A stretch of 64,000 bases of DNA from Gammaproteobacteria bacterium (GCA_030427485.1 JAUICG010000025.1:1-64000), one strand, 5' to 3'; shown: positions 14,366 to 22,451, counted from the stretch's first letter. Notes: generated from the letters alone by a model not told the origin. Program-made: numbers and translations.

Positions 14366-16570
14366 ATGAAACTTCCTGATCTTCAATACAAAAGCGTAGC
14401 CCCGGTCCAGGTGGCGAATCCCGAATTACAGGTTTTTGAATCGGGGCAAAAGGTCGCATTGGTCAATGCGGGATTGAGCGCAGTCCAGGAGTTTGCCAGG
14501 ACAACTTCGGCTGTTCAGAAAACGGACGCCGACCTGGGAATGATGGAGGATTTAACCCGGTTTGAGGAGGAGCACGGCCAGCGCATCAGCTACACACCGG
14601 CAGAACTGAAGAGCATACCTTTCGAAGCGCGCGGACGTGAAGAGATTCCCGCCCACGAGGTGAGGCCAGCCCTTCTGGAGCAAGCACTTCGCGACTCCAT
14701 GTTTCAACGAGCGGACATCATCAAGAGCCCAGCGGAAAGGGCGGAGTGGCTCAGGGAAGTAGAAATCAAATCGGCGCAGCGGGTGAATAGCGCTGTAGAA
14801 CTGTCGAACCGGCAGACACTGAAGTACAACATCGACAGGGCGTTGGTCGGCATTGAGGCAGCCCAGGCGAAGGGCCTGCACGATGAAGCGGGGAGTATCA
14901 TCGAATCCATGCCGGGTGACAGCGAGTTAAAGGCGCACCTTCGAGAGCAGAACGCACAGAATCGGGAGGTTTACCGCTTATCGTTCCTGGCGCTGGGTGA
15001 CAACTACCAGGCGATGGATAGCGAACTGGAACGCATCGAGGCCGGCGATACTTCCTTGGACCTGGATAACGCCCACCGGATGGCGCGTGAACTTAGCGCT
15101 CAATCGCGCAGGGCGCGGCAGGAGGCTGTTGCCGAAGAAACCCGGTATCTGTACGCCGATATTTTTGGCGGCGATGTTGAGGGTGTTCAGCAATCCATCG
15201 ATGACCTGCAGTCATCAAACTACAGCGGCGCACTCAGCGAGGAAGAGCGCTTCCAGTGGGTCAAGCGGCTACAGTCCGGCCTCAACGCCATTGGTGCCTC
15301 TAACGCTGCGCAGCAGAAGGTCCAGATCGCGCTTGCGAAGCGGGAGATTGACCAGACAACACGGCTGATGAGCCAGGGCGAAGCGATAGACCCCACCGCG
15401 ATTGTGCAGACCAGGGCCGATGTTGAAGCCTTGCGGGCGCTTCAGCCGGACTCGAAAACCGTACTTGAGTTCGATGCAGCAATGGAGTCCTATGATTTCG
15501 TGATGGATTTCCAGGCACTACCGCTGGAAGATCAGGCACAAACACTCAGCGACTTGCGGGCAAACCGAACGCCCGGGGGTATCGATCGCTATCACACTGC
15601 GCTCAAGGTCCACGAGCAGGCCAGTGCGGCGCTGGAAACGGACTCCATGAGTTTTGCGGACCGCACCGAGTTCTACAACGTCTCTCCGCTACCGTCGCCC
15701 ACGTCCCCGGATTTCGTATCGCAGTTGCAGGAGCGCAACTGGGCGGACGCGAAGATCTATACCCACTTCGGGAAATCCTCGGGCCCGCTGACGGGTGTGG
15801 AGGCTGAAATCTTCGCAGCCACGCCGGCAAAGGACATTGTCCCGTTGGCGATGCAGGTCAATGAAGCCATGGGGTTGCGTGCGCCGCTGTTCTGGGAACA
15901 GGTCATCAAGGGTGGTGGCGGCACACAGTTTGTTGCCGGCGAAGTCGCCTCGCGCCCAGGCGATGAAAACAGGCTGTCAGCGCAGCGGATCCTCGCCGGG
16001 CAGCGCCAGCGCCAGGACCTGGATTGGACTGAAGGCAACTATCGCCAGCTTCGCCTGGAGGCCGCTGCCGCCCTGGGGAACGCCTTTGGTGCCGACATAG
16101 CCAAACGCAACGCCTACACGAACGCGGCCATTGATTACTACATTGCGGGCATTGTGCAGCGCGGTGACCAGGAGTACCTGCGACCGGATGGGACCTACTT
16201 GCCCATTGACTCGAATATGCTCAGTGACGCGGTACTGGCCGTCACCGGCGGCACGATCGAGTTGCACGACATGACCCTGCTGGCGCCAGAGCCCGGTATC
16301 ACGGCCCGGGATGTGGAAGCCTGGATCGACAGCCTGACGGTCGAGGATTTGCCGTACATGCGCCAGGTGGATCGCACGGAGGCGCTGGCGCGCATTCAGA
16401 ACGGTGATATCCAGTTGTGGCCCTCGCGCCTGGGGCGTGACCGGTACACGCTGTATGACACCTTCAGCGGTCACCTGATCGCCGGTGCGGGTGATATCGA
16501 CTCGCCGGCTGTACTGGAGTGGGGCGGGGCGCCCCTGAAACGTGAGCCGAGGATTCCACGTGTACCGTGA
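14366..16570 (+). CDS. Large internal-virion (ejection) protein, gp15-like
   Basis: The 734-aa, mainly helical protein has no signal peptide or membrane helices. It is rich in Gln, Glu and Ala, with long amphipathic helices (residues about 60-330) and a C-terminal part with WTEGNYRQLRLEAAAALGNAFG and DRYTLYDTFSGHLIAGAGD segments. Size, position between a gp14-like and gp16-like gene, and composition match T7 gp15-like ejectosome proteins of podoviruses. The C-terminal strand segment DTFSGHLI resembles parts of phage muralytic accessory domains, but I see no catalytic motif. It overlaps the next gene by about 10 nt. Confidence 0.6.
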   Translation: MKLPDLQYKSVAPVQVANPELQVFESGQKVALVNAGLSAVQEFARTTSAVQKTDADLGMMEDLTRFEEEHGQRISYTPAELKSIPFEARGREEIPAHEVRPALLEQALRDSMFQRADIIKSPAERAEWLREVEIKSAQRVNSAVELSNRQTLKYNIDRALVGIEAAQAKGLHDEAGSIIESMPGDSELKAHLREQNAQNREVYRLSFLALGDNYQAMDSELERIEAGDTSLDLDNAHRMARELSAQSRRARQEAVAEETRYLYADIFGGDVEGVQQSIDDLQSSNYSGALSEEERFQWVKRLQSGLNAIGASNAAQQKVQIALAKREIDQTTRLMSQGEAIDPTAIVQTRADVEALRALQPDSKTVLEFDAAMESYDFVMDFQALPLEDQAQTLSDLRANRTPGGIDRYHTALKVHEQASAALETDSMSFADRTEFYNVSPLPSPTSPDFVSQLQERNWADAKIYTHFGKSSGPLTGVEAEIFAATPAKDIVPLAMQVNEAMGLRAPLFWEQVIKGGGGTQFVAGEVASRPGDENRLSAQRILAGQRQRQDLDWTEGNYRQLRLEAAAALGNAFGADIAKRNAYTNAAIDYYIAGIVQRGDQEYLRPDGTYLPIDSNMLSDAVLAVTGGTIELHDMTLLAPEPGITARDVEAWIDSLTVEDLPYMRQVDRTEALARIQNGDIQLWPSRLGRDRYTLYDTFSGHLIAGAGDIDSPAVLEWGGAPLKREPRIPRVP

Positions 16571-17546
16571 AGCCGTAGAGCGTGCCCGCGCGATGGAGCA
16601 GGCGCACACCTTGCCCGATGATGACCCCCTGGGCTTGGGTTTTACCCAGAGTTTCAGCATGGCCGCGGAGGGGTTCATCGCGGAGAACCTGACGACCTCC
16701 GAGGATAAGGCTGTAGAGCGCTTTTTCGGGGAGCGGAACACCGAACTCAACCGGATGATGGAGGCCGGGGACATACCCGGGGACGTTGCAGAACTGAATC
16801 GACGTGAGGCCGGGTTTAACCCGATCAACGGGATGCCCCGCTACGAGCCGGACTACCACGCGCTGGCGCAGTGGAGCAATGACAACCTGAACACGTTTTT
16901 TGATACCGACGATACCGAGATGCGCCAGGTAATGGCTGGCGAGCGCCGTGAGCGCGACCGCAGGCTGGCCAACGGTAATGCAGCGGGGGAGTTCGCCGGG
17001 GGTATGTGGGCCTCCCTGCACGATCCTGCTGTGCTGGCCGCGACGGTTGCCACCTTCCCACTGACCTACGGCGCCGGGGGCTCGGTAACCAGCCTGATAC
17101 TGCGCACAGCGCTCAGTGAGGGCCTTGTGGGCATGGCGGCAGAGGTGCCGATCCAGTTGGACGTGATGGACTTCAAGCAGCGCATCGATTCGCCCTACAC
17201 GATGGAGGACGCCCTTACCAACATACTGGCAGCGGGGGCAGGCTCTGCGGTCCTGTCGGGCGTGGGGGCGGGCATTGGCCGCATGGTCGATGTTCACTTT
17301 CGCGGTGCTCCGGAGGGCGTGGACCCCGGGGAGGCCTTTGAAACGGTGATCCGGGAGGAACTGGGCATCAACCGCCCTGACATTCCCCGCTTTGAGCCGC
17401 CGGAGATCGACGGCGACGAATTTGCACGGTACCGGGACATTGACGCGGACGGCCGCCCGCTGGGCGAGTACCTGGACGAGGTGGATGCCCTCGAGGACCA
17501 GTTCGATGAACGGCTGCAGGCGTTTGTAGCCTGTATGGAGTCCTGA
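16560..17546 (+). CDS. Ejection protein, gp16-like N-terminal part
   Basis: This 328-aa protein is read from GTG 16560, which follows GAGGA at 6 nt; an in-frame GTG at 16542 is a weaker choice. It has a mostly soluble N half and hydrophobic stretches (HDPAVLAATVATFPLTYGAGG, LTNILAAGAGSAVLSGVGAGIG) of the kind seen in phage ejection proteins that enter membranes. Its stop lies 2 nt before the next ATG in another frame. Together the two would make a gp16-sized protein of about 1,090 aa, so this may be a naturally split version. Confidence 0.6.
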   Translation: MYREAVERARAMEQAHTLPDDDPLGLGFTQSFSMAAEGFIAENLTTSEDKAVERFFGERNTELNRMMEAGDIPGDVAELNRREAGFNPINGMPRYEPDYHALAQWSNDNLNTFFDTDDTEMRQVMAGERRERDRRLANGNAAGEFAGGMWASLHDPAVLAATVATFPLTYGAGGSVTSLILRTALSEGLVGMAAEVPIQLDVMDFKQRIDSPYTMEDALTNILAAGAGSAVLSGVGAGIGRMVDVHFRGAPEGVDPGEAFETVIREELGINRPDIPRFEPPEIDGDEFARYRDIDADGRPLGEYLDEVDALEDQFDERLQAFVACMES

Positions 17547-17548
17547 GC

Positions 17549-19840
17549 ATGGTCACCAAAGCCGAGGCCTGCATGGTCAAGTCCAACTTCACGCACCGAG
17601 AGCGTGAGGAAATGTGGGGCAGCAACCGTGTCGGGGATGAGGACGCCTACGAGATCGCGCGTGGCATTCTCGATGACTCGGCCCAGCGCCGGCGCCAGAA
17701 GAAGTATGCCGCGCTGCGTAACAACCAGGTCCGCAGCGAAATCCGCACGTTTCTGGACAAGGTGGGCGATACCCCGGACAACCGCAAGCGCGCCCTGCAG
17801 AGCATCCTCGTGCGCGACCTGCGCGATGAATCCGGCATGGTCTCGATCGAGGCCCTATCACAAGGGATCGAGGCTACAGCGCAAGCCAGGCTCGCCGATA
17901 TAGCGGAAGCCATCCGCCCCCGGCGCCTGGGGTTTGCCCGCCAGACCCGATTGATGGGCGATGTGGCTGACGAACTGCACGGTACCCGGACCGGCAATGC
18001 CGAGGCCAGGGCATTCGCGCAGGACGTCGCCAAACTGATGGAGGACTTGCGCCAGCGGTTCAACCGCGCCGGGGGTGCCGTGATGCGCCTGGGTGACTGG
18101 GGCTTACCGCACGGCCACAACGCCACCAAAATGGCGCGTGTTACGGTGCAGGACTACATCCGCGATGTGCTGCCGCTGCTGAATCGGAACAAGTATCAAA
18201 CTCCGAAGGGCAGGCCGCTGGGTGATCGCCAGATGGCCGAACTCCTGGAGGCGACTTACCGCAGCGTGATCACCGATGGCGCCACCGATTCGCCGTTTCC
18301 CGGTGCAGTGGCCAACCGGCACCAGGAACACCGGGAACTGCACTTCAAGGATGGGCCCGCCTACCGGCACTACGCCCAGGCCTATGGCGAGGATAATTAC
18401 TGGAAGGTCATCACCGACACCGTAGAGCGCCGCAGCCGTGAGATCGCACTAGTCGAGCGCCTGGGCCCGAACCCTGAAAAGGCGTTCCAGACACTTGCAG
18501 AGGACCTGGGCGCGCCAGGTGGCCTGCTGGTAACCACGGAGGCGATCTACCGGAACCTGGCCGGGATACAGCGCCCGGATCGGGTCGTATGGGCAGACCG
18601 GGCAGCGACCGTGCGCACGATGTTGTCAGCCGCCCAGCTGGGGAGCGCCACGATCTCCAGCATCACGGACATCGGGACCGCGGCGATCAATGCCGCCTTC
18701 AACGGGATGCGCTGGACACGGATGTTATCGCGCCTGGGGTCCCTCAGTGGCGAGGAGGGCCGTGTCTTTGCTGCCCGCATGGGTGGCTCTATCGAATACG
18801 CCCTGGACAACGTGGGGATCGCGCAGCGCTTCGATGACGCCAGCGGCGGTACCTGGGCCCAGCAGGCGGCCAATGCGGTATTCCGGGCCTCCGGGCTGTC
18901 CGCCTGGACCAACTGGATGCGCCGGGCGCACTTCGCGGAGTTCAGTTACGTGCTCGCGGATCACATGGTGCAGCCGTTCGACGCCTTGCCGGCCCGGTTC
19001 AAGGGCATGCTGGAATCCTACGGGATCACCGCTGATGACTGGCGCCTGGTGCGGCAGGCCGCGGCTGTCGATCGCAACGGTGAGAAGTTCCTGCAGATCA
19101 CGACTATCCCCGATGAGGTCGTATTGACCAAAGTCATGGGTATGGTGCACCAGGAAATGAACCTGGCTGTGCTGATGCCGGACGCTCGCACCCGCGCGGC
19201 GCTCAACAGGGGCATGTCCCAGGATTCGCTGGGCGGCATCGCGGCCCGGGCGTTCACTCAGTACAAGCAGTTCCCTGTAGCGATGCTATTCAACAACCTG
19301 TACCGCTACATGGCCAGCAAGCGCATCGATATGGCTTCACGGCTGGGCTACACCACCAGTCTGATGGCGGCGACCTGGTTACTGGGTGGTCTCGCTGCGC
19401 AGCTGAAGGAGATCGACAAGGGCAGAAAGCCTCGGCCCATGGATGGCAAGTTCGCCCTCGCAGCGTTTGTGCAGGGCGGGGGCGCCGGCATCCTGGGGGA
19501 CTTCATTTTCAGCAACGAGAGCCGCTATGGACAGCCATGGTATGCCACCGCACTGGGGCCCACCGGGGGTGCTGCTTACGATATCGGCTCCATGGTCGTG
19601 AAGGGCGCTGAAACGCTCTCAGAGGGCAAAGGGGCGGACGTCACCGCACTGGCCAGGTACATCCCCGGGCAGTCACTGTGGCCCACACGGTTGGTATTCG
19701 AGCGGTATTTTACCGACACGCTCGGGAAGTTGGCCTACCGGGACTACGAACGCAACAAACAGGCGGCTGTGCGACGTCGCAAGACGCAACACGGTCAGGA
19801 GTATTACTGGCAACCGGGCGACCTCGCCCCAGGAGAATGA
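17549..19840 (+). CDS. Large ejection protein, gp16-like C-terminal part
   Basis: The 763-aa protein has repeated amphipathic and hydrophobic segments (TMLSAAQLGSATISSITDIG; SLMAATWLLGGLAAQLKEI; FALAAFVQGGGAGILGDFIF) typical of T7 gp16-like or large polyvalent internal virion proteins that cross the inner membrane. It ends in a basic tail (NKQAAVRRRKTQHGQEYYW). No lytic transglycosylase motif is visible. ATG 17549 lies 2 nt after the preceding stop. Function in channel formation during DNA entry is inferred from family likeness. Confidence 0.6.
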   Translation: MVTKAEACMVKSNFTHREREEMWGSNRVGDEDAYEIARGILDDSAQRRRQKKYAALRNNQVRSEIRTFLDKVGDTPDNRKRALQSILVRDLRDESGMVSIEALSQGIEATAQARLADIAEAIRPRRLGFARQTRLMGDVADELHGTRTGNAEARAFAQDVAKLMEDLRQRFNRAGGAVMRLGDWGLPHGHNATKMARVTVQDYIRDVLPLLNRNKYQTPKGRPLGDRQMAELLEATYRSVITDGATDSPFPGAVANRHQEHRELHFKDGPAYRHYAQAYGEDNYWKVITDTVERRSREIALVERLGPNPEKAFQTLAEDLGAPGGLLVTTEAIYRNLAGIQRPDRVVWADRAATVRTMLSAAQLGSATISSITDIGTAAINAAFNGMRWTRMLSRLGSLSGEEGRVFAARMGGSIEYALDNVGIAQRFDDASGGTWAQQAANAVFRASGLSAWTNWMRRAHFAEFSYVLADHMVQPFDALPARFKGMLESYGITADDWRLVRQAAAVDRNGEKFLQITTIPDEVVLTKVMGMVHQEMNLAVLMPDARTRAALNRGMSQDSLGGIAARAFTQYKQFPVAMLFNNLYRYMASKRIDMASRLGYTTSLMAATWLLGGLAAQLKEIDKGRKPRPMDGKFALAAFVQGGGAGILGDFIFSNESRYGQPWYATALGPTGGAAYDIGSMVVKGAETLSEGKGADVTALARYIPGQSLWPTRLVFERYFTDTLGKLAYRDYERNKQAAVRRRKTQHGQEYYWQPGDLAPGE

Positions 19841-19841
19841 C

Positions 19842-20543
19842 ATGCTACCCACTTCACTATCTGCCCGAAGGGATATGGAAGACCACCTGGCCAAGGTACG
19901 CGGCCGCATCGAGCGCGAGGATCTGTCCGCGCTGGAATTGCGAGAGCGATACCGGGACACGCTGGAACTGTTGAAGGGCGAAACTGAAGGAAACGACAAG
20001 CACGCCAGGCTGACGGCGGAAGCTGATCTCTTCAAGACAATGGCCGTCGAGCGATCCGCACCGGAACCCACATCAGAGGAAGTGTTGCAGGACCTCAAGG
20101 ACCGGGGAAAGCACCTGGAGGCTGAAGGGTACGAGCACTCCCTGAAAGTTGTCAGGGCGCGGGATGCCGTCAAAGCCTCGCGCGATGAACTGCAGGGGAT
20201 CGAGGCAGAACTGGCGGGCATGAGTACCAGCGATCCTGGCCGGCACGCGCTACACCAGAAACTGGAGCGGCAACGTGCTGCTGTTCAGGAAGCGGAGCAG
20301 GCCCTGGTCGATGCTGACGCGGTCCCGCCTCCCTACCATGCCCGGGAGGCCCAGCGGGATGCGCTGAAGAAAGAAGTAGAGACGCTGCGCAGGTCAGCGC
20401 ACGATATGATGAAAACCCAACAACCGGGGTTGAGAGAGCGTGGAGAGGCGCTGCAGGCGGAGGCCGACGAGAAGGAAGCGCAGGCCGCCCAGTTGGATCG
20501 GATCAACCGCGGGCTGGAGCCGCCACCGTCTGAGGCTGCCTGA
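19842..20543 (+). CDS. Coiled-coil protein closing the ejection block
   Basis: The 233-aa protein is almost wholly charged helix, with heptad-like Glu/Arg/Lys/Leu repeats (for example ALELRERYRDTLELLKGETE and REAQRDALKKEVETLRRS) and no hydrophobic segment. AGGAG precedes ATG 19842, one base after the previous stop. It may be a small virion or scaffold-like protein, or an adaptor for the ejection proteins. No family is recognised. Confidence 0.65.
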   Translation: MLPTSLSARRDMEDHLAKVRGRIEREDLSALELRERYRDTLELLKGETEGNDKHARLTAEADLFKTMAVERSAPEPTSEEVLQDLKDRGKHLEAEGYEHSLKVVRARDAVKASRDELQGIEAELAGMSTSDPGRHALHQKLERQRAAVQEAEQALVDADAVPPPYHAREAQRDALKKEVETLRRSAHDMMKTQQPGLRERGEALQAEADEKEAQAAQLDRINRGLEPPPSEAA

Positions 20544-20561
20544 TAGCGGAGGTCGCGAGGT

Positions 20562-21191
20562 TCATTGTAGATACCAGTGAATACCTGCTTGTACAAGCCT
20601 CACCACTCCGCCTGCTACAGCGAGATAGAAAAGCACTACAGGAACTATGTAATCAGAGAAACCCGACCTCTCGTAAGACGCGATTGCTGCAGCACAGAGA
20701 AAAACAAGTACACCGTGAACGCCTCGCAGTGGAATGTGTGCATGGTCGGAGGGCTTCTCAGTGAATTTTAAGAACATCGGGTGCGTAGAATTGTTGGCGG
20801 CTCGATTGTTGGTCACGACGAGGACCCATTTCTCTTCAATATTCTGAACACGGAGTTCTCGAGTTTCTCCTTGGGGAATTGGCGGAAATGGACCTCCAAT
20901 CATTTTCTCAGCGTAGGAACGCGTGAACGGAGTGTCTTTAGGTTGAAAAATATCGAGCCTAAAGGATTGTGAAGGACGTTTTGCAAATTCCAGCCGATAT
21001 CGATACATACACCAGAACAGAATGACCCAGGCCATGATGCCAAGGAACACTTGATGCTCGAACTCAACATTGATGACAGACAGATGAACAGTTGAGTCCT
21101 TGAAACTCCCTCCGCCCCAGCAATACAGGATAAAGGCGAGTGAGGCGACCACTAGGTTGCGCCGGGTTGGGTTGGAGTCTTCGAGCGGCAT
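20562..21191 (-). CDS. Four-helix membrane protein, possible moron
   Basis: The 209-aa protein has four membrane helices: about 14-26 (LVVASLAFILYCWG), 49-65 (FLGIMAWVILFWCMYRY), 158-172 (GVLVFLCAAAIASYE) and 182-203 (YIVPVVLFYLAVAGGVVRLVQ). A loop of about 90 residues lies between helices 2 and 3. It has no recognised family. It is on the opposite strand to the ejection block, has lower GC, and lies 19 nt downstream of a 35-aa membrane peptide gene. Such genes often confer a trait on the host, such as exclusion of other phages, but this is inference. Confidence 0.7.
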   Translation of the reverse strand: MPLEDSNPTRRNLVVASLAFILYCWGGGSFKDSTVHLSVINVEFEHQVFLGIMAWVILFWCMYRYRLEFAKRPSQSFRLDIFQPKDTPFTRSYAEKMIGGPFPPIPQGETRELRVQNIEEKWVLVVTNNRAANNSTHPMFLKFTEKPSDHAHIPLRGVHGVLVFLCAAAIASYERSGFSDYIVPVVLFYLAVAGGVVRLVQAGIHWYLQ

Positions 21192-21209
21192 CAGATACCT
21201 CTACGCTTA

Positions 21210-21317
21210 CTACGCGTACCAGGTGTAATAGGTTGCAAAGCCGAAGGCGATAATGTTCACGCCGATGAAGTACCAGAGCCAGTCATCAAGGGTAGGCTTT
21301 TTCTTGGGCTCGTTCAT
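21210..21317 (-). CDS. 35-aa single-helix membrane peptide
   Basis: The short frame starts with ATG at 21317 and encodes MNEPKKKPTLDDWLWYFIGV and a further hydrophobic stretch ending in TYYTWYA. A Lys-rich head, one membrane helix and an aromatic tail are visible. It lies 18 nt upstream of the four-helix gene on the same strand, suggesting a two-gene unit. No Shine-Dalgarno site is obvious (the upstream bases are C-rich), so it needs experimental support. Confidence 0.45.
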   Translation of the reverse strand: MNEPKKKPTLDDWLWYFIGVNIIAFGFATYYTWYA

Positions 21318-21367
21318 GGGGGGAAGTGTACACCAGAAGGCTGCTAAGTCAGCCCCCTGGTTATTGG

Positions 21368-21583
21368 TCAGTGTGTAAAGGCGGAGGGCGAGTTGCAGAG
21401 GCTTTCCACCTCCTCGAAATACTCCTCTTCTGTCAGCGTCCCATCATCCCGCGCGCCGATCAGCGCTACCAGCCGGCGATCCTCAGCCAATAGCAGCGCC
21501 TGGTAGGCCAACGGGTCGGACAGTGCCGGCCCGTCGTAATCGAGCAATCGCTGGAACTCCTGGCGCTCGAGCGGGGTCATCAT
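21368..21583 (-). CDS. Small acidic hypothetical protein
   Basis: This 71-aa acidic, helical protein (MTPLERQEFQRLLDYDG; DGTLTEEEYFEEVESL) has a short SHOCT-like sequence in its C half. ATG 21583 overlaps the stop of the next gene upstream by 4 nt. It is the last gene in the four-gene leftward set and has no assured function. Confidence 0.65.
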   Translation of the reverse strand: MMTPLERQEFQRLLDYDGPALSDPLAYQALLLAEDRRLVALIGARDDGTLTEEEYFEEVESLCNSPSAFTH

Positions 21584-21768
21584 CGAGGCGCATGCCCCGC
21601 TTCTGCGAGGCCCCGCTGGACTGCCAGGATACCGTCCCGTATCTGGTAGGTCTCCTCCTCATCTACAGCGTTGTCGCGCATCTCGCGCCACCCGACGCGC
21701 TTCACGAACTGGGCGAGGGCGGCAGCATGCTGATCGGCAAGTTCAATGGTGAGAGTGATCGTTTTCAT
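21580..21768 (-). CDS. Small phage protein (DUF7706-like)
   Basis: The 62-aa protein begins with ITLTIELADQHAAALAQFVKRVGWREMRDNAVDEEE, a sequence pattern common in Pseudomonas-type prophages and often filed as DUF7706; that name is from memory and not certain. Function is unknown. It overlaps both neighbours by 4 nt, so the set is one operon. Confidence 0.65.
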   Translation of the reverse strand: MKTITLTIELADQHAAALAQFVKRVGWREMRDNAVDEEETYQIRDGILAVQRGLAEAGHAPR

Positions 21769-22067
21769 TGAGAGACCTCCCGACTGTTGAGCGCGCTCCT
21801 GACGGTCGAGAGGTCGGCGGAAACCCCTTCTGCGATCTTCTCGACGAGGACGCCGAGCGACATGAGCGCCAGCCCGATGCTGGCCATATCGTCAGCGTTT
21901 AACCCTTCCATCTCTCCGTTTTGTTGCGCGAAGACGATCGTGCCGAGACCTCGAATTGCGCCGGCGGCATTGTACGCCTGGTCGATATCGATTTTCATGA
22001 CTGACTGCAGGATATTGTCAGCCCGGGATTGCGGGGTAGTAGCGACAATTTTAGGTACTGTTCCCAT
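21765..22067 (-). CDS. Small hypothetical protein
   Basis: This 100-aa, mildly acidic protein is unrecognised; segments include QSRADNILQSVMKIDIDQAYNAAG and MASIGLALMSLGVLVEKIAEG. ATG 22067 is chosen because GGGGGTG lies 6 nt before it; an in-frame GTG at 22076 would lengthen the protein by 3 residues. It sits in the leftward four-gene operon. Confidence 0.65.
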   Translation of the reverse strand: MGTVPKIVATTPQSRADNILQSVMKIDIDQAYNAAGAIRGLGTIVFAQQNGEMEGLNADDMASIGLALMSLGVLVEKIAEGVSADLSTVRSALNSREVSQ

Positions 22068-22069
22068 GA

Positions 22070-22309
22070 TCAACACCCCCGGCTCATTTTGGCGTAGTCG
22101 TCCTGAAAACGTCGCCTGGCTATCCGGCGCTCGGCCTTGAATCGGGCGACTCGCTCCTGCCGCTCCGCGATGGCGAATGGTGTCAAGTCGACCATCACAC
22201 CCTTGCGCAGAATCGCGACCGGGATGTCATCTTCGTCGTAGAAGACTCCATTGTTGAGCCCAGCAGGTTCGCTGGCTTTGATGGGGGTATTTTGCGCGTT
22301 CTGTTCCAT
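22070..22309 (-). CDS. Small basic hypothetical protein, first gene of leftward operon
   Basis: The 79-aa protein has an acidic start (VFYDEDDIPVAIL) and a basic helical tail (RVARFKAERRIARRRFQDDYAK). ATG 22309 follows CAGGAG at 7 nt. It is the first gene after the inverted repeat and arm-like repeat near attR, so its promoter should lie between 22310 and 22430. A regulatory role is possible but not shown. Confidence 0.65.
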   Translation of the reverse strand: MEQNAQNTPIKASEPAGLNNGVFYDEDDIPVAILRKGVMVDLTPFAIAERQERVARFKAERRIARRRFQDDYAKMSRGC

Positions 22310-22359
22310 AGCGTATCTCCTGTGGGTTAAAAATCGCAGGAAGACAGCAGAACAACATA

Positions 22360-22377
22360 AGTATGGGAAGAGGTATG
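22360..22377. repeat. Arm-type repeat near attR
   Basis: AGTATGGGAAGAGGTATG matches 8509-8526 near attL at 17 of 18 positions and in the same orientation. Such a pair, one by each end of an integrated element, fits integrase arm-binding sites. Confidence 0.55.
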
Positions 22378-22408
22378 TGTTAGGTTGGCGATTTAAATCC
22401 TAACACAT
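22375..22408. promoter_or_regulatory. Perfect 10-bp inverted repeat next to attR
   Basis: ATGTGTTAGG (22375-22384) and CCTAACACAT (22399-22408) form a perfect inverted repeat with a 14-nt spacer. It lies between the leftward operon and the att core and overlaps the arm-like repeat. It may bind an excisionase or a repressor, or be part of the operon's promoter control. Confidence 0.5.
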
Positions 22409-22434
22409 TGATTCTAAACAATATTTGTTTAATG

Positions 22435-22451
22435 AAATGGCGGTGGGCCAG
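22435..22451. repeat. Right attachment repeat (attR)
   Basis: AAATGGCGGTGGGCCAG equals 8349-8365. It covers the last bases of tRNA-Ser including the CCA, so insertion leaves the tRNA gene intact on the right. Confidence 0.85.

Larger units (their letters stand above)
8349..22451. mobile_element. 14.1-kb integrated phage-like or satellite element at tRNA-Ser
   Basis: The element is bounded by 17-bp direct repeats (8349-8365 and 22435-22451) that equal the 3' end of the tRNA-Ser gene including CCA. A tyrosine integrase lies by the left repeat. Rightward genes (8548-20543) encode integrase, HTH, small proteins, a RepA-like ATPase, a Zn-finger protein and large ejection-like virion proteins. Leftward genes (22309-20562) encode four small cytosolic proteins and two membrane proteins. 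The two groups converge at 20543/20562. I find no terminase, portal, capsid, tail, lysis or clear repressor gene. The reading frames are intact and closely packed. It could be a satellite with its own DNA-ejection proteins or a deleted prophage. Confidence 0.85.
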
